From Hippopus hippopus (lineage: Eukaryota; Mollusca; Bivalvia; Cardiida; Cardiidae): a stretch of DNA of 64,000 bases. Positions 53,931 to 64,000 of this stretch are shown here, piece by piece; position 1 is the first letter of the stretch; each line of letters begins with the position of its first letter. The position numbers and the translations under genes were made by a program. The notes beneath the pieces were generated by a model. It ran no database searches and was not told the origin of the DNA. It saw only the letters and a program-made list of their open reading frames with translations. Location of the stretch: the NCBI GenBank assembly GCA_946811185.2, contig OX328106.1, forward strand, positions 32,176,426 to 32,240,425, in the 5' to 3' direction.

Positions 53931-54187
53931 ACCAGCCACTGTCATCGTACAGAAGAGAACGAAACCGCAACAACAGTAATAACATATATTGTGTTCTTTT
54001 ACACTGTATTTCAGGCATTAAATTTTCAAGAAAGACAACTACAATGTATCTACCTTATTTCTATGAAATCAGTCTTTTTCCATTTCTTGTGACAATTAGT
54101 CTAAAACCATTAGGACTATTTTCATACCTACCAAAAAAAACAAGCATATGAGTATATAGATTTATTTCTGCATAAAATGTATCGCAA

Positions 54188-54193
54188 AATAAA
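54188..54193 (+). terminator. Candidate poly(A) signal of the Kazal gene
   Basis: AATAAA 258 bp after the stop codon, followed by a T/G-containing stretch. Motif only. Confidence 0.4.
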
Positions 54194-54199
54194 AGCAAT

Positions 54200-55180
54200 A
54201 TACATGAGAGAATGGACATGATAATGAAATTATGTCAAACTATATTTCAATACAAAAATTACACAAAAAAGGGCTTATAAATCATTTCCATTGTGGTCCT
54301 TGGAATAAAAATCAGTGTGAGACTGGAGGATATGCCTCATAATTGACACAACAACAGTTTATTAAAAATGATTTATCACAACTTATAACTATTTGAAAAA
54401 TGACTTATCACAGTAAATGACTATTTTCGAAGAAAGACGCAAGAAAATTCGTGATGGATATATTACTCTGAAAACAATGGAGTTTGTGAAATTAAAAAAT
54501 AAAAGTTAAACAAGACTAGAAAAAAAGTTATCATGCTAGCCTTTCTTATGGACTAGTCTTATCCTTTCAACAGAGATTATGTGTAGACCTGATCCTGATC
54601 AGCAGCTCGATCACAATACACTCTTTTGGGGCAAATATACTTTGTTATAATCCACCATTTAAATAGTAGATTTGGTATGGTTTGAAAGGCAGGAAAATGT
54701 TCATGTTTTTTTTTTAACAGCAGAGTGCAGCAGATTTTTAATGACGTGGACTGCTATCATGTTTTTTTCACCCCTCAACTCGTCACCTCCTGAAGCTTCC
54801 AAACGGACGACTTTAAAGGTGTACTTGTAAACTTTACGTTAGCTTTTAAAAATTTTACACGAAAAAACATCTACATACGTGGTGGAAAAAGAAGAAATAG
54901 CTCGTTACAAGCAATTTCTACTGTTTCCCCACAAGGTTTTCAAAAGCGAGAACGGAAGACGAACAATATTGTCTGCTCTAGGTCACGTGTTGAAAGTTTC
55001 CACGGCAATGCTAATTACTACAATTTCGTCAACCACGTCACGTTGTGGAGTATGTAACTGATGTCTCTATTCATGCACATTATTCATAGTGACATAATAT
55101 AAAGTGCATAAAATTTGCCACAAGGATAAAGAAACATGAAAAAAAGCTACACACTCACACAGAGACCTTTCCATCAGGCC
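54200..55180. other. Intergenic stretch
   Basis: No gene. A partial A-like hairpin is seen near 54,880-54,945 (GAAGAAATAGCTCGTTACAA, TTTCCCCACAAGGTTTTC). Confidence 0.45.
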
Positions 55181-55182
55181 CC

Positions 55183-55331
55183 GTATTCAAAAATCATTAT
55201 AAACAGCGTCCTTAGTCTAACTTCACGACACTTTCAAAATTTCAAAGTAACAGAATTTCTGGTATGCTAAACCTGATACGGTTACAGTTACATTAAGAAT
55301 GTTATGTAGAAAATTGCTGGTGAATACAGGT
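55183..55331. mobile_element. Family F element, decayed
   Basis: CGTATTCAAAAATCATTATA, AGAATTTCTGGTATGCTAAA, right end TGCTGGTGAATACAGG. Confidence 0.65.
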
Positions 55332-55339
55332 CCAGTTAT

Positions 55340-56400
55340 TTCGACACTCGTTTTGATACAAACTAAAAAGCAGAAGCGGACAATGATATCGGCGGCAAAA
55401 AGTAGTACCCAGGTCTTTGTACAAGCATCTTTGATGACAACAGAAAGTTTGGGAACTACTGTATTAATTTAGCATGTCAAGCCAAATGAATAGCTCCTTT
55501 ACACGTAAGATAGCTTGATAGCACAAATCTATGCCGATTTCAGTATTAAAGAAGAAAAAATCATTTTTTTTTTTCAAATTAAAACTTGTATGAGAGTTTT
55601 CAAACGACAAAGACAGCCGACTTACTCTAGATACAGATGTAGATGGGTAGAACAGGTATTTGTAAAAGTACCTATTCAAAAATTGACGTTAATTTTGTTA
55701 TGCTTCATTCAGTCATTGTAGCTAACTGACTTTTGAGACTAAACAAGACACACGTGCCCTAGATTTTAACAAAAAAGATTGTGCACACCCTATGCTTTTA
55801 ACCCCTTCTTCTAGTTAACTGTTAGAAGTATATCCAAGTCTCAGTGACTGTGGTTAATTTGTAGTCACCCAATAAACATTATAAACGATGACAAAATTAT
55901 TTCTCTTGTTTTAAAAAAAAGGTTGGTTTTTTTTTCCTCTACAAACAGTATTAAAGCCATATCAAGGTAACGGCTCTCTGATTCATGACTTTCAGAGTGT
56001 CACCAAAACTCTGCTTGGGCTCTAGAGAGCTTTGCCAGTGAATGTTTTCCATTTGATTTGTGCAGCCAGCGATTGGACAAAGACTTCCTGTATACAAAGC
56101 ATACGCCTAAACCACTGACCAACACAGAACCTCCATCAACAAAACGAAGGGTACTTTTTGTGAAAAATGATGATTGCATGATGATAAACAAAAGACTAAA
56201 TTATAATTAATATCTTCCCTCTCTATGTTCGTGATGGCATTTGTCACGAAAAACCTTGTGGACTGAATCACCATTCCATTTAAAAGCATCAGCGTTCCTT
56301 TTAAATTGTCAAGATAGCAGGGTACTGCACAGGCCAACATTCTAACTAACGTGGTACTTAAAAAACTTTTCCAGTTTTTTTTTTTTAATATTTTCAACAG
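55340..56400. other. Upstream region of the Gln-rich gene
   Basis: No repeat or conserved frame recognised. A T-run and TTTTCAACAG directly precede the coding start, so an upstream non-coding exon probably exists here or further left. Confidence 0.4.
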
Positions 56401-56409
56401 CGTGGCGGA

Positions 56410-59400
56410 ATGATGGAATTTGGAATTGTTACGAAAATCAGTCTCCTTATTTCGATATGTTATATCGGTAAGTACTTTAGTTTTTTAACAACTTATTTAT
56501 ATGCTACTTGAGAACATGAGAAGTTTTAAATATTTCTGATAGTGTGGCAGAAAGATGAAACTTTTATAAAAGTTATTTCGGATCGATTTCTGTTATCAAA
56601 AAGATCTTTAATGGTTTTGTGTTATAACTTATCCTTATAACGGTGGATACTGTACTTCTTAGAATAACACTTGTAGAACACATACTGCATAAGCACGGCT
56701 TGCAATTTATTGTGGAAAATGTAGATCAAGATCAGACTGCACAGAACGTGCAGTCTGATCTATGATCTACATTTCCCGATACTTTTAGAGACTTTCTGGC
56801 CAGACATTGTTTGAAATCCCAATGTATCGGTCTCTTCTACTTATTGAATGTACTTGTTACATTTATTTATCAGTTTAACTATATAATCAAATAATTCCGT
56901 GTTGTAACAAACATGAATATTAAAGCTTTCGAAAGCATTTTAAGAAAAGAATAAAATGCTGGTAACCAGCATTTTCTCCTTTTCCGTCAATGTTTTTTAC
57001 CACGTCAGAAGTCTGAAAATCTCCCTGTAATTTAAGCGCTGTATGCCCATCCTTTGTAGTAGTAAGTGTTCTGAAATACTATGGGGAAAAGTTGCTATAG
57101 ATGCCTGAAAACTGCCTGCAGAGAGCTTGGTATAGGATTGGCCTTAGTCTGAAAATACTCATAATGGTTTTACTAATTGGTAATTTAAATGTTCGAGTAA
57201 ACTGTTTTGAATATAAAGGATTTAATTCCTTTGTTTTATCTACACTGTCCGCAAAAAGTATCTTCAACCCGAGTCCATCGCTTTAACGACATATATCACA
57301 AATTTTTCTAACGGACAGTTTTTTTTTTAAAAAAATACTTTGCACATACAAAGCTCATCATGTCTCTAGGAGATAATAGTAAAAAAAGATACGAGACACC
57401 GTGCTCGTTTCTGAGAAATTTGTCTTTAAAAAACGTATATAAAGTTCCAAAATTCAGCTTGTATTGGATTTAACACGCTTTTGTTTAATAGCTAAACAGG
57501 AAAATTACCAGAAGAATATACAAGTACAAATTATTTTAATGAAAATGCATTTAGATTTGCACACACAAAAAAAATATTTTAAAGCCTGGTTTTGAGCATG
57601 GTAAGTGTACAAATATGCATGTTATATATAGACCATTGAATAAAAAAGGGAGATAATTTGACCGAATTGAGGGTTAATCTTTAATAAGTACATACTTTCT
57701 AACGGACAGATTGTTCTTAAAATTTCCACTCTTTGGTGTTTCTAATTCTAAACAATAAGAAAAAATAAAAATGGCACTTATCCATACTTATTGCGTCGGA
57801 AAACAGAGCTGAAGGTCACTTTGGAAGTTAATTTTTTCAAGGAAAATAATAAAATAGGGTTAAAAGCTCTGCAGACACAGAGGGAAAAAGAGAAATTGCT
57901 CATTAGGGGCGATTTCTCTTTTTCCCCACAATTTTCAAAACGGAAACAGCTATACTTCCACAGCTTTGAATTCCTGCTTTTGTTTGCTTGTTTGGTGTGT
58001 AACGCCGTGTCAACAGTATTTTAATTATTTCACGGTGACAGTTCACAGATCCATTTTTTGCTCTTTACTGATACTTCCAGAAGAAAGTGATACTTGTTTC
58101 AGAGCACCAATAGTATTACCATATGTGCGAAAAATACATGGGTGCACTTTTTATTCACTATTCATAACTAAAACACATGCGCAGTAGGATGCGCGCGAAC
58201 ATTTGTGATATACGTCGTTAAGGGTCCATTCCTTATGCTATCTTCTCTGAAGGCCGTGCTATTTTCTCAAACTCATGATTCTTCATTATAATACTATCTT
58301 GTCTATTTGAAGTAATCTTTTATCATTCGGTCATCATTTTATCATGTAAATGTCTCGTCATATCTTGTCAACATGCCTCTATAATTAAATTTTGTAAACA
58401 CTGTTATCGTATTGAAAGAAAATTTTGACTAGTGGAACATCGTCAAAAACTTGTTAGTGCGCCATGGTATCATGTTTTACATGTATGTGTTGACATGTTT
58501 TCAATTTTGGTGTTTTGTCTAAGAAACCATCTTATCATCTCAGAAGAGTATGACATTTTGCTAGTAGAAAATGATAGCTTTTGAACTGAAGATACGAAAG
58601 TGATGACAAGGCCTTGCTCTCTTGTGTAAAAGTATCATAAAAAAAGACAGTAAAATCTCCGGACATAATAACATGTTCACTGGACATGACATGATGTCGA
58701 ACATTCGGCAAACCTCGGGTGATCCGCTGATCAAGTTACCTGATATTACAGAACCGGCCGTGTTGTGACGAGTGGTAGCATGAACAAAATATCATGGTTG
58801 TTTGACAGGATAAAGAGTTGCTTGATAAGATTGCACACATGCAGCGGGAACATGATAGCGTGCACTTATAACATGACACCATGGTACACTGACACTGATG
58901 CTCATATTATTTATAGCACGGTAGTTTCAGAAGACAGTTAGGCATGCGACAAAACAGGATCCAGCTTCCTTAAAATGCAATACAACATAAGATACTAGTA
59001 TAGCGATCCACCGAAATAGAATTGTTATAAATAAGTTTTGTGAATTGGCCATGTACATTTCGAGTGTTAAAATCTGTTTATTTTTCAAACAGGACTAAGT
59101 GCTGGCCAGTTACAAGGACCTGGCATGTTGAAGACAAACCCTTTGCTACCTGGCCGGCAATTTGGTATGCCTAAAAAGGACATGGGCACTGATATGAAAG
59201 GCCTTTACGCACTGCTGGCAGGAGAGAACTTTCTACCGAGTGGTGGTCAACAAAATAAACTAGGCACAGGAAACCAACTTCCATCCATTCCAATATCAGC
59301 TGACCCACAGCAAATATCTCTACCGGCGGTAGGACAACCTAGTTCACAGCAACCAACTGTGGAATCATTTCCACAGCAACCGGGTATCGGACTACCTATG

Positions 59401-60018
59401 CAGGAAGAAGTGGCTATAGGACCTATGCAAAAACAACCTGCTGAAGAACAACTCTTGCAACAGCAGCCAACTGTAGGACAACCTAACCAACAACAACAAG
59501 CCCCTGCAGGATTACCCATGCAACAAGAAGCGGGTGAAGAGCAACTTGTGCAACAACAACCGGCTTTAGGACAACCTATGCACCAACAACCAGCTGCGGG
59601 ACAACCAGTTCAACAAGAAGCAGGTGAAGAACAAGCTATGCCAAAGCCAACTATAGGACAATCAATGAAGCAACAACCGATTGTAGGCCAGCCTATGCAA
59701 CCACAACCGACTTTTGGCCGATCTATGCGCCCATCAGTATTTCCAATGGGTCAGCTTCCAGGAATGTCCTTGCTTGTTCCACAGTTATCTCTGGAGACCC
59801 AGATTGAGCACATGTTGTTATCTCAGCTTCTCTCTTCCCAGAACCCGCAACCATCGGGAACACAGGGCGGCAGAGTAAGAGGTCAGGGGAAGATGGCCGT
59901 ACCTTCAAAAGTGACGCAACAGTCTATGCTTCTGAGGTACAACCCGACCATGGATCCCAAGATGGCTACAGAACTTGTTCAGCTCTTGAAAACCATGGTG
60001 GCTCTACAGATAATTTAA
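56410..60018 (+). CDS. Secreted Gln/Pro-rich repeat protein, 327 aa, function unknown
   Basis: Two coding exons: 56410-56467 (the exon itself probably begins at 56401, after TTTTCAACAG) and 59093-60018. They join in phase 1 to give 327 residues; the second ATG three bases on is an alternative start. Residues 1-23 (MMEFGIVTKISLLISICYIG and LSA) form a signal peptide. The mature chain has no cysteine. Residues about 75-235 are built from loose repeats of 10-13 residues on QQPTVGQPMQQQ, including a longer duplicated block QQEAGEEQ. The last 90 residues are less repetitive and have amphipathic stretches (LETQIEHMLLSQLLSSQ; ELVQLLKTMVALQII). Such composition is common in molluscan shell-matrix, byssal and mucous proteins, but no specific family was recognised. 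Follows the Kazal gene on the same strand, 2.5 kb downstream. Confidence 0.85.
56690..56790. mobile_element. Family B core hairpin
   Basis: Perfect hairpin on GTAGATCAAGATCAGACTGC with mirror; flanks decayed. Intron 1 of the Gln-rich gene. Confidence 0.75.
56878..57040. mobile_element. Family A MITE, partial
   Basis: Hairpin tip AATGCTGGTAACCAGCATTT and one arm AAAAGAATAAAATGC; outer ends unrecognisable. Confidence 0.6.
57287..58217 (-). mobile_element. TTAA-flanked element J, 931 bp, reverse
   Basis: TTAA at 57283-57286 and 58218-58221; ends CGACATATATCACAAATT and ATTTGTGATATACGTCG. Complement of 20,800-21,717 over its length, with scattered differences. Lies in the intron of the Gln-rich gene. 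Confidence 0.82.
58222..59092. other. Intron 1 of the Gln-rich gene, 3' part
   Basis: Rich in CATGAT/ATCATG words but with no clear unit or gene. Confidence 0.4.
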
Positions 60019-60019
60019 A

Positions 60020-60243
60020 CGGAGCTTTTGCAAATGGGGGTTTAATGTATCATGCATCACACCAGGCAAGTCGTTACATAGTTATGGGTCTAAAAATCTG
60101 TTTTCTAATAACCCACTGAATTATGAGGAAGTCTGGTCCTCTGGCATGCAGAGAATTTATCAATAGCAAAGTGTCGATCAAGGTCAGCCTGCGATACTTT
60201 TTTTTTGATGCATTAAACCCCCTTTTCACAGAGCATGGCTCAT
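60020..60243 (-). mobile_element. Family C MITE in the 3' UTR of the Gln-rich gene
   Basis: CGGAGCTTTTGCAAATGGGG at the left, linker, degraded hairpin AGGTCAGCCTGCGATAC, right end TTTTCACAGAGCATGGCTC. Begins within a few bases of the stop codon. Confidence 0.82.
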
Positions 60244-60605
60244 TGAATTTCTGTATATTATTTTTTTTTTGTTTTCTTTTCGTGAGAACATTAACCTTAA
60301 AAAGAGACTAGTAACAACCCGAGACTGTATATCTTGTGACAAACAGTTTTTAGCATGATGATGAATCAGTTAGATATATAATAGATTGATTCCAGATATT
60401 TTTGACTCTCTCTATACATCCTTGATCCTTTCTGTGTCTGTTTTTTATTCTTGAGTGGAAAACCCCGTTAAATGCATATTACCTTGAAGATCAACTTTTT
60501 GCCAACAATGAGATATAAAGATTAGGCTGCTTGGTCTGTAGTGCCTGATCTCAGCGCAATATTGTGCAATATTGTGCAGCTGTATGAAACATACTTTTGC
60601 TGAAA
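60244..60605. other. Downstream of the Gln-rich gene
   Basis: No recognised feature and no AATAAA noticed close by. Confidence 0.4.
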
Positions 60606-60608
60606 CCG

Positions 60609-60823
60609 TTCAACCCTTCACCTGCATATAAGTTGAATGAAACTTTCAGGCCGATAGTATAAACCCAAATTTGCCAATTCACCAGTATTTTTGTGGGGGG
60701 AAAAAAGTTCTCCTTATCGGACAGTGCAGATCAAAGATCAGACTGCACATTCTGTGCAGTCTGATCTTGATCTACACTGTTCGCAAAAGGTCCTTCAGTC
60801 GCGCTAAGCAGCCTAAGGGTTAA
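60609..60823 (-). mobile_element. Family B MITE, reverse
   Basis: CAACCCTTCACCTGCATATA to GCTAAGCAGCCTAAGGGTTA; perfect hairpin ATCAGACTGCACATTCTGTG. Confidence 0.9.
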
Positions 60824-60885
60824 CTCTTGGAATTGTCTGTATTTTCTTCTGAATGAAGATAGAGATATTTCAATAAGTAGACAAG

Positions 60886-61110
60886 TGTAACTCTTCACCA
60901 AACAATCCCGAGTTTTCACAACCCTGAGGAAAAAAACTTTTTGAAAAAATACCGGGAAAGAGAAAATGATGGTAACCAGCATTTTCTCCTTTTTCAACAA
61001 TGTTTTCTGCCATTTCGAAGACTTCCATTATTTGAGCAATATTTAAATTATTGTCTGCAAATGCCTTCAGTTTGGACAAGTCTAAAATTTTGCTGTTTGG
61101 TAAATCGTCA
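60886..61110 (+). mobile_element. Family A MITE
   Basis: Near-complete, hairpin with mismatches; ends CTAAAATTTTGCTGTTTGGT. Confidence 0.85.
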
Positions 61111-61212
61111 ACCCGTCGGCTGCTAAATGCAACCCCTTGCGCTCTTGGGGATAGAGTAGATCAAGATCAGACTGCATTGAACCCAGCATCTGATCTTGGA
61201 TTTACGGTAACT
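61110..61212 (+). mobile_element. Family B MITE, left half
   Basis: AACCCGTCGGCTGCTAAATG, hairpin GATCAAGATCAGACTGCATT; right half absent. Directly abuts the A copy. Confidence 0.7.
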
Positions 61213-61261
61213 ATTTTTTTAACTGTGACTTTACTCATCAACAAGACAGGTTTTTTACATA

Positions 61262-61470
61262 GTATTCACTCTTTACCAGACGCCAAAATTTCCGACTCAT
61301 CCACATTGAAAGCATTTACAGATGTGTGTAGAAACTTGAAAAAATGTGGTTAAAAAAAAAAGAACATGCTGTAACCGAGAAAATGTTGGTTACCAGCATT
61401 TTCACCGTTTCCATGTTTTCAAAAGCCTTTTCTTCAGGGCCGTCAAAGCTTGGTATTATTGGAAACGTAG
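61262..61470 (-). mobile_element. Family A MITE, reverse
   Basis: CTCTTTACCAGACGCCAAAA, eroded left arm with an A-run, tip GTTGGTTACCAGCATTTTC. Confidence 0.72.
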
Positions 61471-61943
61471 AAAACCGTTGTCCCAGCATTTAAATTTGGT
61501 AATTCCTCTGAAAACGGTAAAACATGCAACATGGCTGAAAGGTGTAGATGTCTTTTTATAATCTAATACGTTTAACAACAAAAAAAAAAAGATAAAAACA
61601 CACAAAGATTCTTCATTTCTTTTTTTAATATACATAAATCTAATACAAAATCACAACACTCGCAAAGAAGAGAAGATAATTCCCGTAAAACAAACAAAAA
61701 AATGAGTAAAAAAATATGTATAAAGTATATTTTTCTATATATAACAAAAATGAAAAATGGCAGAGTACATACTGAAATAGTACTCAAGTAAGTATATAAT
61801 AGCACCACTGTTCTCAGCACCAGTCATATAGTCTAAGTTAGTTTTAAAACACGGAACTAATCGATTAGAATCATATTCTCCTAAAATGTATGGTTTATGG
61901 TAAAACCCTTATAATATGAATACAAAAATAACCAACATAAAGA

Positions 61944-62134
61944 TTAACCAAACAATCCCTACTTTTAACAACCCTGAGATAGATGCTTTTTGAAAACATT
62001 GAGGGAAAAGGAGAAAATGCTGGTTTTCTACCCTTCCCAAAACAAATTTCGTTTTCGGAGTCACATTAATTTTGTCGTTTGCAAATGTTTTAAATGTTGA
62101 CAGGTATAAAATTTTGTCGTTTGGTAAAAGGTTA
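61944..62134 (+). mobile_element. Family A MITE lacking the right hairpin arm
   Basis: GAAAATGCTGG is joined straight to TTTTCTACCCTTCCC, so the mirror arm of about 33 bp is exactly missing. Confidence 0.85.
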
Positions 62135-62306
62135 AAATTTCTAATTTACTGAAATTGTTCAAAACATATTTTGACTGATGTCTTCATACAAACATGTAAT
62201 TTTTCTTTCAAACAAGTGTAGCGGACATTCAAGTGTAGCGGACTTTCTCATTACTTGCCTGAGCAATAAAAATCACTGCAACTTCTTTGGATGACTTTTG
62301 TCTGTT

Positions 62307-62530
62307 TGACTCTTTACCAAACAGTCCTGTGTTTTCACGACCCTGAAGAAGGTTTCTGACAAATTGTTGGAATAGGAGAAAACGATGGTCACCAGCATTT
62401 TCTCTTTTTTCCCACAATATTTTCTAACCTGTCAAAGACAATTCCAATGCTTTGAACCAAATTCACTTTGTTGTCGGCAAATGCTTTCCATTTGGAGATG
62501 TCTAGAATTTTTGTGTTTGGTAAAGGATTA
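62307..62530 (+). mobile_element. Family A MITE
   Basis: ACTCTTTACCAAACAGTCCT to TTTTTGTGTTTGGTAAAGGA; hairpin with mismatches. Confidence 0.83.
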
Positions 62531-62689
62531 GGTAAAACTGTCAAATTCTTCAAGTTATTTTTTTGGGGAAAAAATTCTATTCCAAGTGAATAATTTTATG
62601 TACAAAGAGCCTAAATTCTGTAAAAACATAAAACGCATGTGTTTTATGAATTTTTCTAACTCCCTGTACTTACTTCACACCTTAACTAT

Positions 62690-62898
62690 TAATAACAAAA
62701 GTTTACACTCATCCCTATTGAAAGTATTAAATATGGCTCAAATAATTCAATTTGCCTTTGAAAGGCTTTAAAACATCTTGGCAAAAGGAGAATATGCTGA
62801 TTACCAGCATTTTGTCCTTTTCCCACAATGTTTTCAGAAGCCTCCTTGCTTTCAGTCAAAAAGTTAATAAAACAAAGGCTATTTTGGTTAAGAGTTAA
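62690..62898 (-). mobile_element. Family A MITE, reverse
   Basis: Diverged, AACAAAAGTTTACACTCATC to TATTTTGGTTAAGAGTTAA; hairpin still clear. Confidence 0.75.
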
Positions 62899-63121
62899 CT
62901 CTTTCAGATAAAAGGTGTAATTCTCACAGTATAAACCTAGCAGTCAACATGCTTTTTGTCATGTGGAAACTGACGACACTTGCTCATGATTCCAACATCA
63001 AGATGAAAGCAAAATATTTTGAAATTATTTGTGTCAAATGAAGACTTTTTAAGAGTTGGCATTTATAACTTATAAAAATATATTAGACAGTGTATACCCA
63101 GGACAGGATGTTTAGTCTGAG

Positions 63122-63293
63122 TCAGTATTTACCAGTCATTCTCATTTTAAGTCTAATTCTAGATTTAGAAAGGAAAGCAATTCCTGATTGACTCAACCAT
63201 TTGGTTTAACCAATCAGAAGTTGTGTTACTGACTAAGGTAATTCTTGAGATTAAGACTAAGAAAGTTCTTAACAATGTTTGGTTAATGCAGGT
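63122..63293. mobile_element. Family F element
   Basis: GTATTTACCAGTCATTCTCA, TTCCTGATTGACTCAACCAT, mirrored AACCAATCAGAAGTTGTGTT. Confidence 0.75.
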
Positions 63294-63401
63294 CCTGATC
63301 TTGATTTAAAATATCCACAATAGCACTTAGCCTTGCTCAAAGTATACCTACTGCTTAGACTGAAATTCACACTCATATGACTTATGTAATAAACAGACAA
63401 T

Positions 63402-63500
63402 TTGTACCAGACAACAAAATTTTAAGCTTATCTGCAGTTGCCAAATGTGGCTTAAGTGATGAGATTCATCTCCAAAAGAAAAAAAAAAAATTGGAGGAAA
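63402..63500 (-). mobile_element. Family A fragment
   Basis: GTACCAGACAACAAAATTTT and AAATGTGGCTTAAGTGATGA only. Confidence 0.4.
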
Positions 63501-63559
63501 AAAGAAAATGCTTCTTTAGGCGAAAAAAACCCAGACTTGTTCAAATAAATCTTGACTGT

Positions 63560-64000
63560 ACGGATAGTCCCAAAAAACATTATGATAAATGGAAAAAATA
63601 ACTTACTGTTTCATCATGTGCATTTATGCCATGTGCCATGATTTTACTGATGTCTTTTACTCTGAACATGTAAAAAGGTATGTGTATATGCGCAAGAAAA
63701 ACAGGTTTAGTAACTGACTGGCCAGTAAAAATTATACAAAAAAAATCCTCTGAATATCCAAGACAGAGAAACAAATCTGCAATGTTATATTTGATATTTA
63801 GAATATAAATGACAAGTAATTATTGCACTCCAACATGAAAATGAAAAACAATATTGCACATCTTCAGTTTTTGGCACATGATGCAACTTTAAACATATAT
63901 ATAATTACATGTAGCTCTGTCCATTAGATCAAGCATTTGGTTTCTTAAACGATTAATTAATCTATTAAAGAAACGATTAGTTAATCTAAAAAGAATTCTT
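63560..64000. other. Right-edge stretch
   Basis: No feature recognised; AT-rich, ending in GATTAATTAATCTATTAAAG-type short direct repeats. Confidence 0.4.

Noticed and set aside
59247..59519. Minus-strand cysteine-rich frame (90 residues)
   Set aside because: It is the complement of the CAA/CAG/CCA-rich repeat of the Gln-rich gene; the cysteines come from TGT/TGC read opposite ACA/GCA.

Overview
This is AT-rich animal nuclear DNA, almost certainly from a bivalve mollusc and probably a heterodont clam or mussel. The grounds are spliced genes with GT-AG introns of 0.5-7 kb, gene families typical of molluscs (BATH-like BTB proteins, 8-cysteine Kazal proteins, glutamine-rich secreted proteins), and very dense short interspersed repeats. 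From memory several of these repeats look like known bivalve ones, notably the element ending in a GAGCACTTCGTGCTC hairpin and the arrays built on GTGACCTAGTTTTTGACC. No operon-like or bacterial feature was seen.

Layout. (1) Positions 1-1,340 hold a degenerate array of about 140-bp units. (2) Positions 2,215-15,173, minus strand, hold six spliced exons of an extended Tudor-domain protein of the kind used in germline piRNA granules; its 3' end lies beyond the left edge or was not found. Its introns are packed with hairpin MITEs. (3) Positions 15.7-25 kb carry no gene I can support, but hold a 1,316-bp element with long inverted arms and an 8-bp target duplication, and a nested TTAA-flanked insertion. 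(4) Positions 25,118-37,342, plus strand, hold a small BTB cluster. The first locus has one 5' exon pair and two successive, phase-compatible 3' terminal exon sets (3a, and 3b plus 4b); the second locus is an intact three-exon paralogue. (5) Positions 40,466-60,018, plus strand, hold two secreted-protein genes: a four-exon protein with two Kazal domains joined by a proline-rich linker, and a two-exon cysteine-free Gln/Pro-rich repeat protein. (6) The remainder is repeats.

Repeats are named here by local letters. A: about 230 bp, TTAA-flanked, with a palindromic core of about 65 bp (around 35 copies). B: about 200 bp, TTAA-flanked, core hairpin on AGATCAAGATCAGACTGCAC. C: about 260 bp, terminal inverted repeats on GAGCCATGCTCTG. 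D: about 270 bp with two internal hairpins (2 copies). E: a Helitron-like element. F: a foldback element centred on TTCTGATTGGCTAAACCA. G: a TA-flanked element. H: an element with GGGCCC ends. S: tRNA-derived SINEs. Several copies are nested inside one another, which fixes target sites and relative ages.

How the genes relate: the BTB proteins are probably adaptor or scaffold proteins inside the cell; the Kazal and Gln-rich proteins are predicted extracellular (protease inhibition and matrix or secretion) and lie head-to-tail; the Tudor gene is unrelated to them. All gene models come from reading frames, splice sites and phase agreement only; no transcript or database was available.
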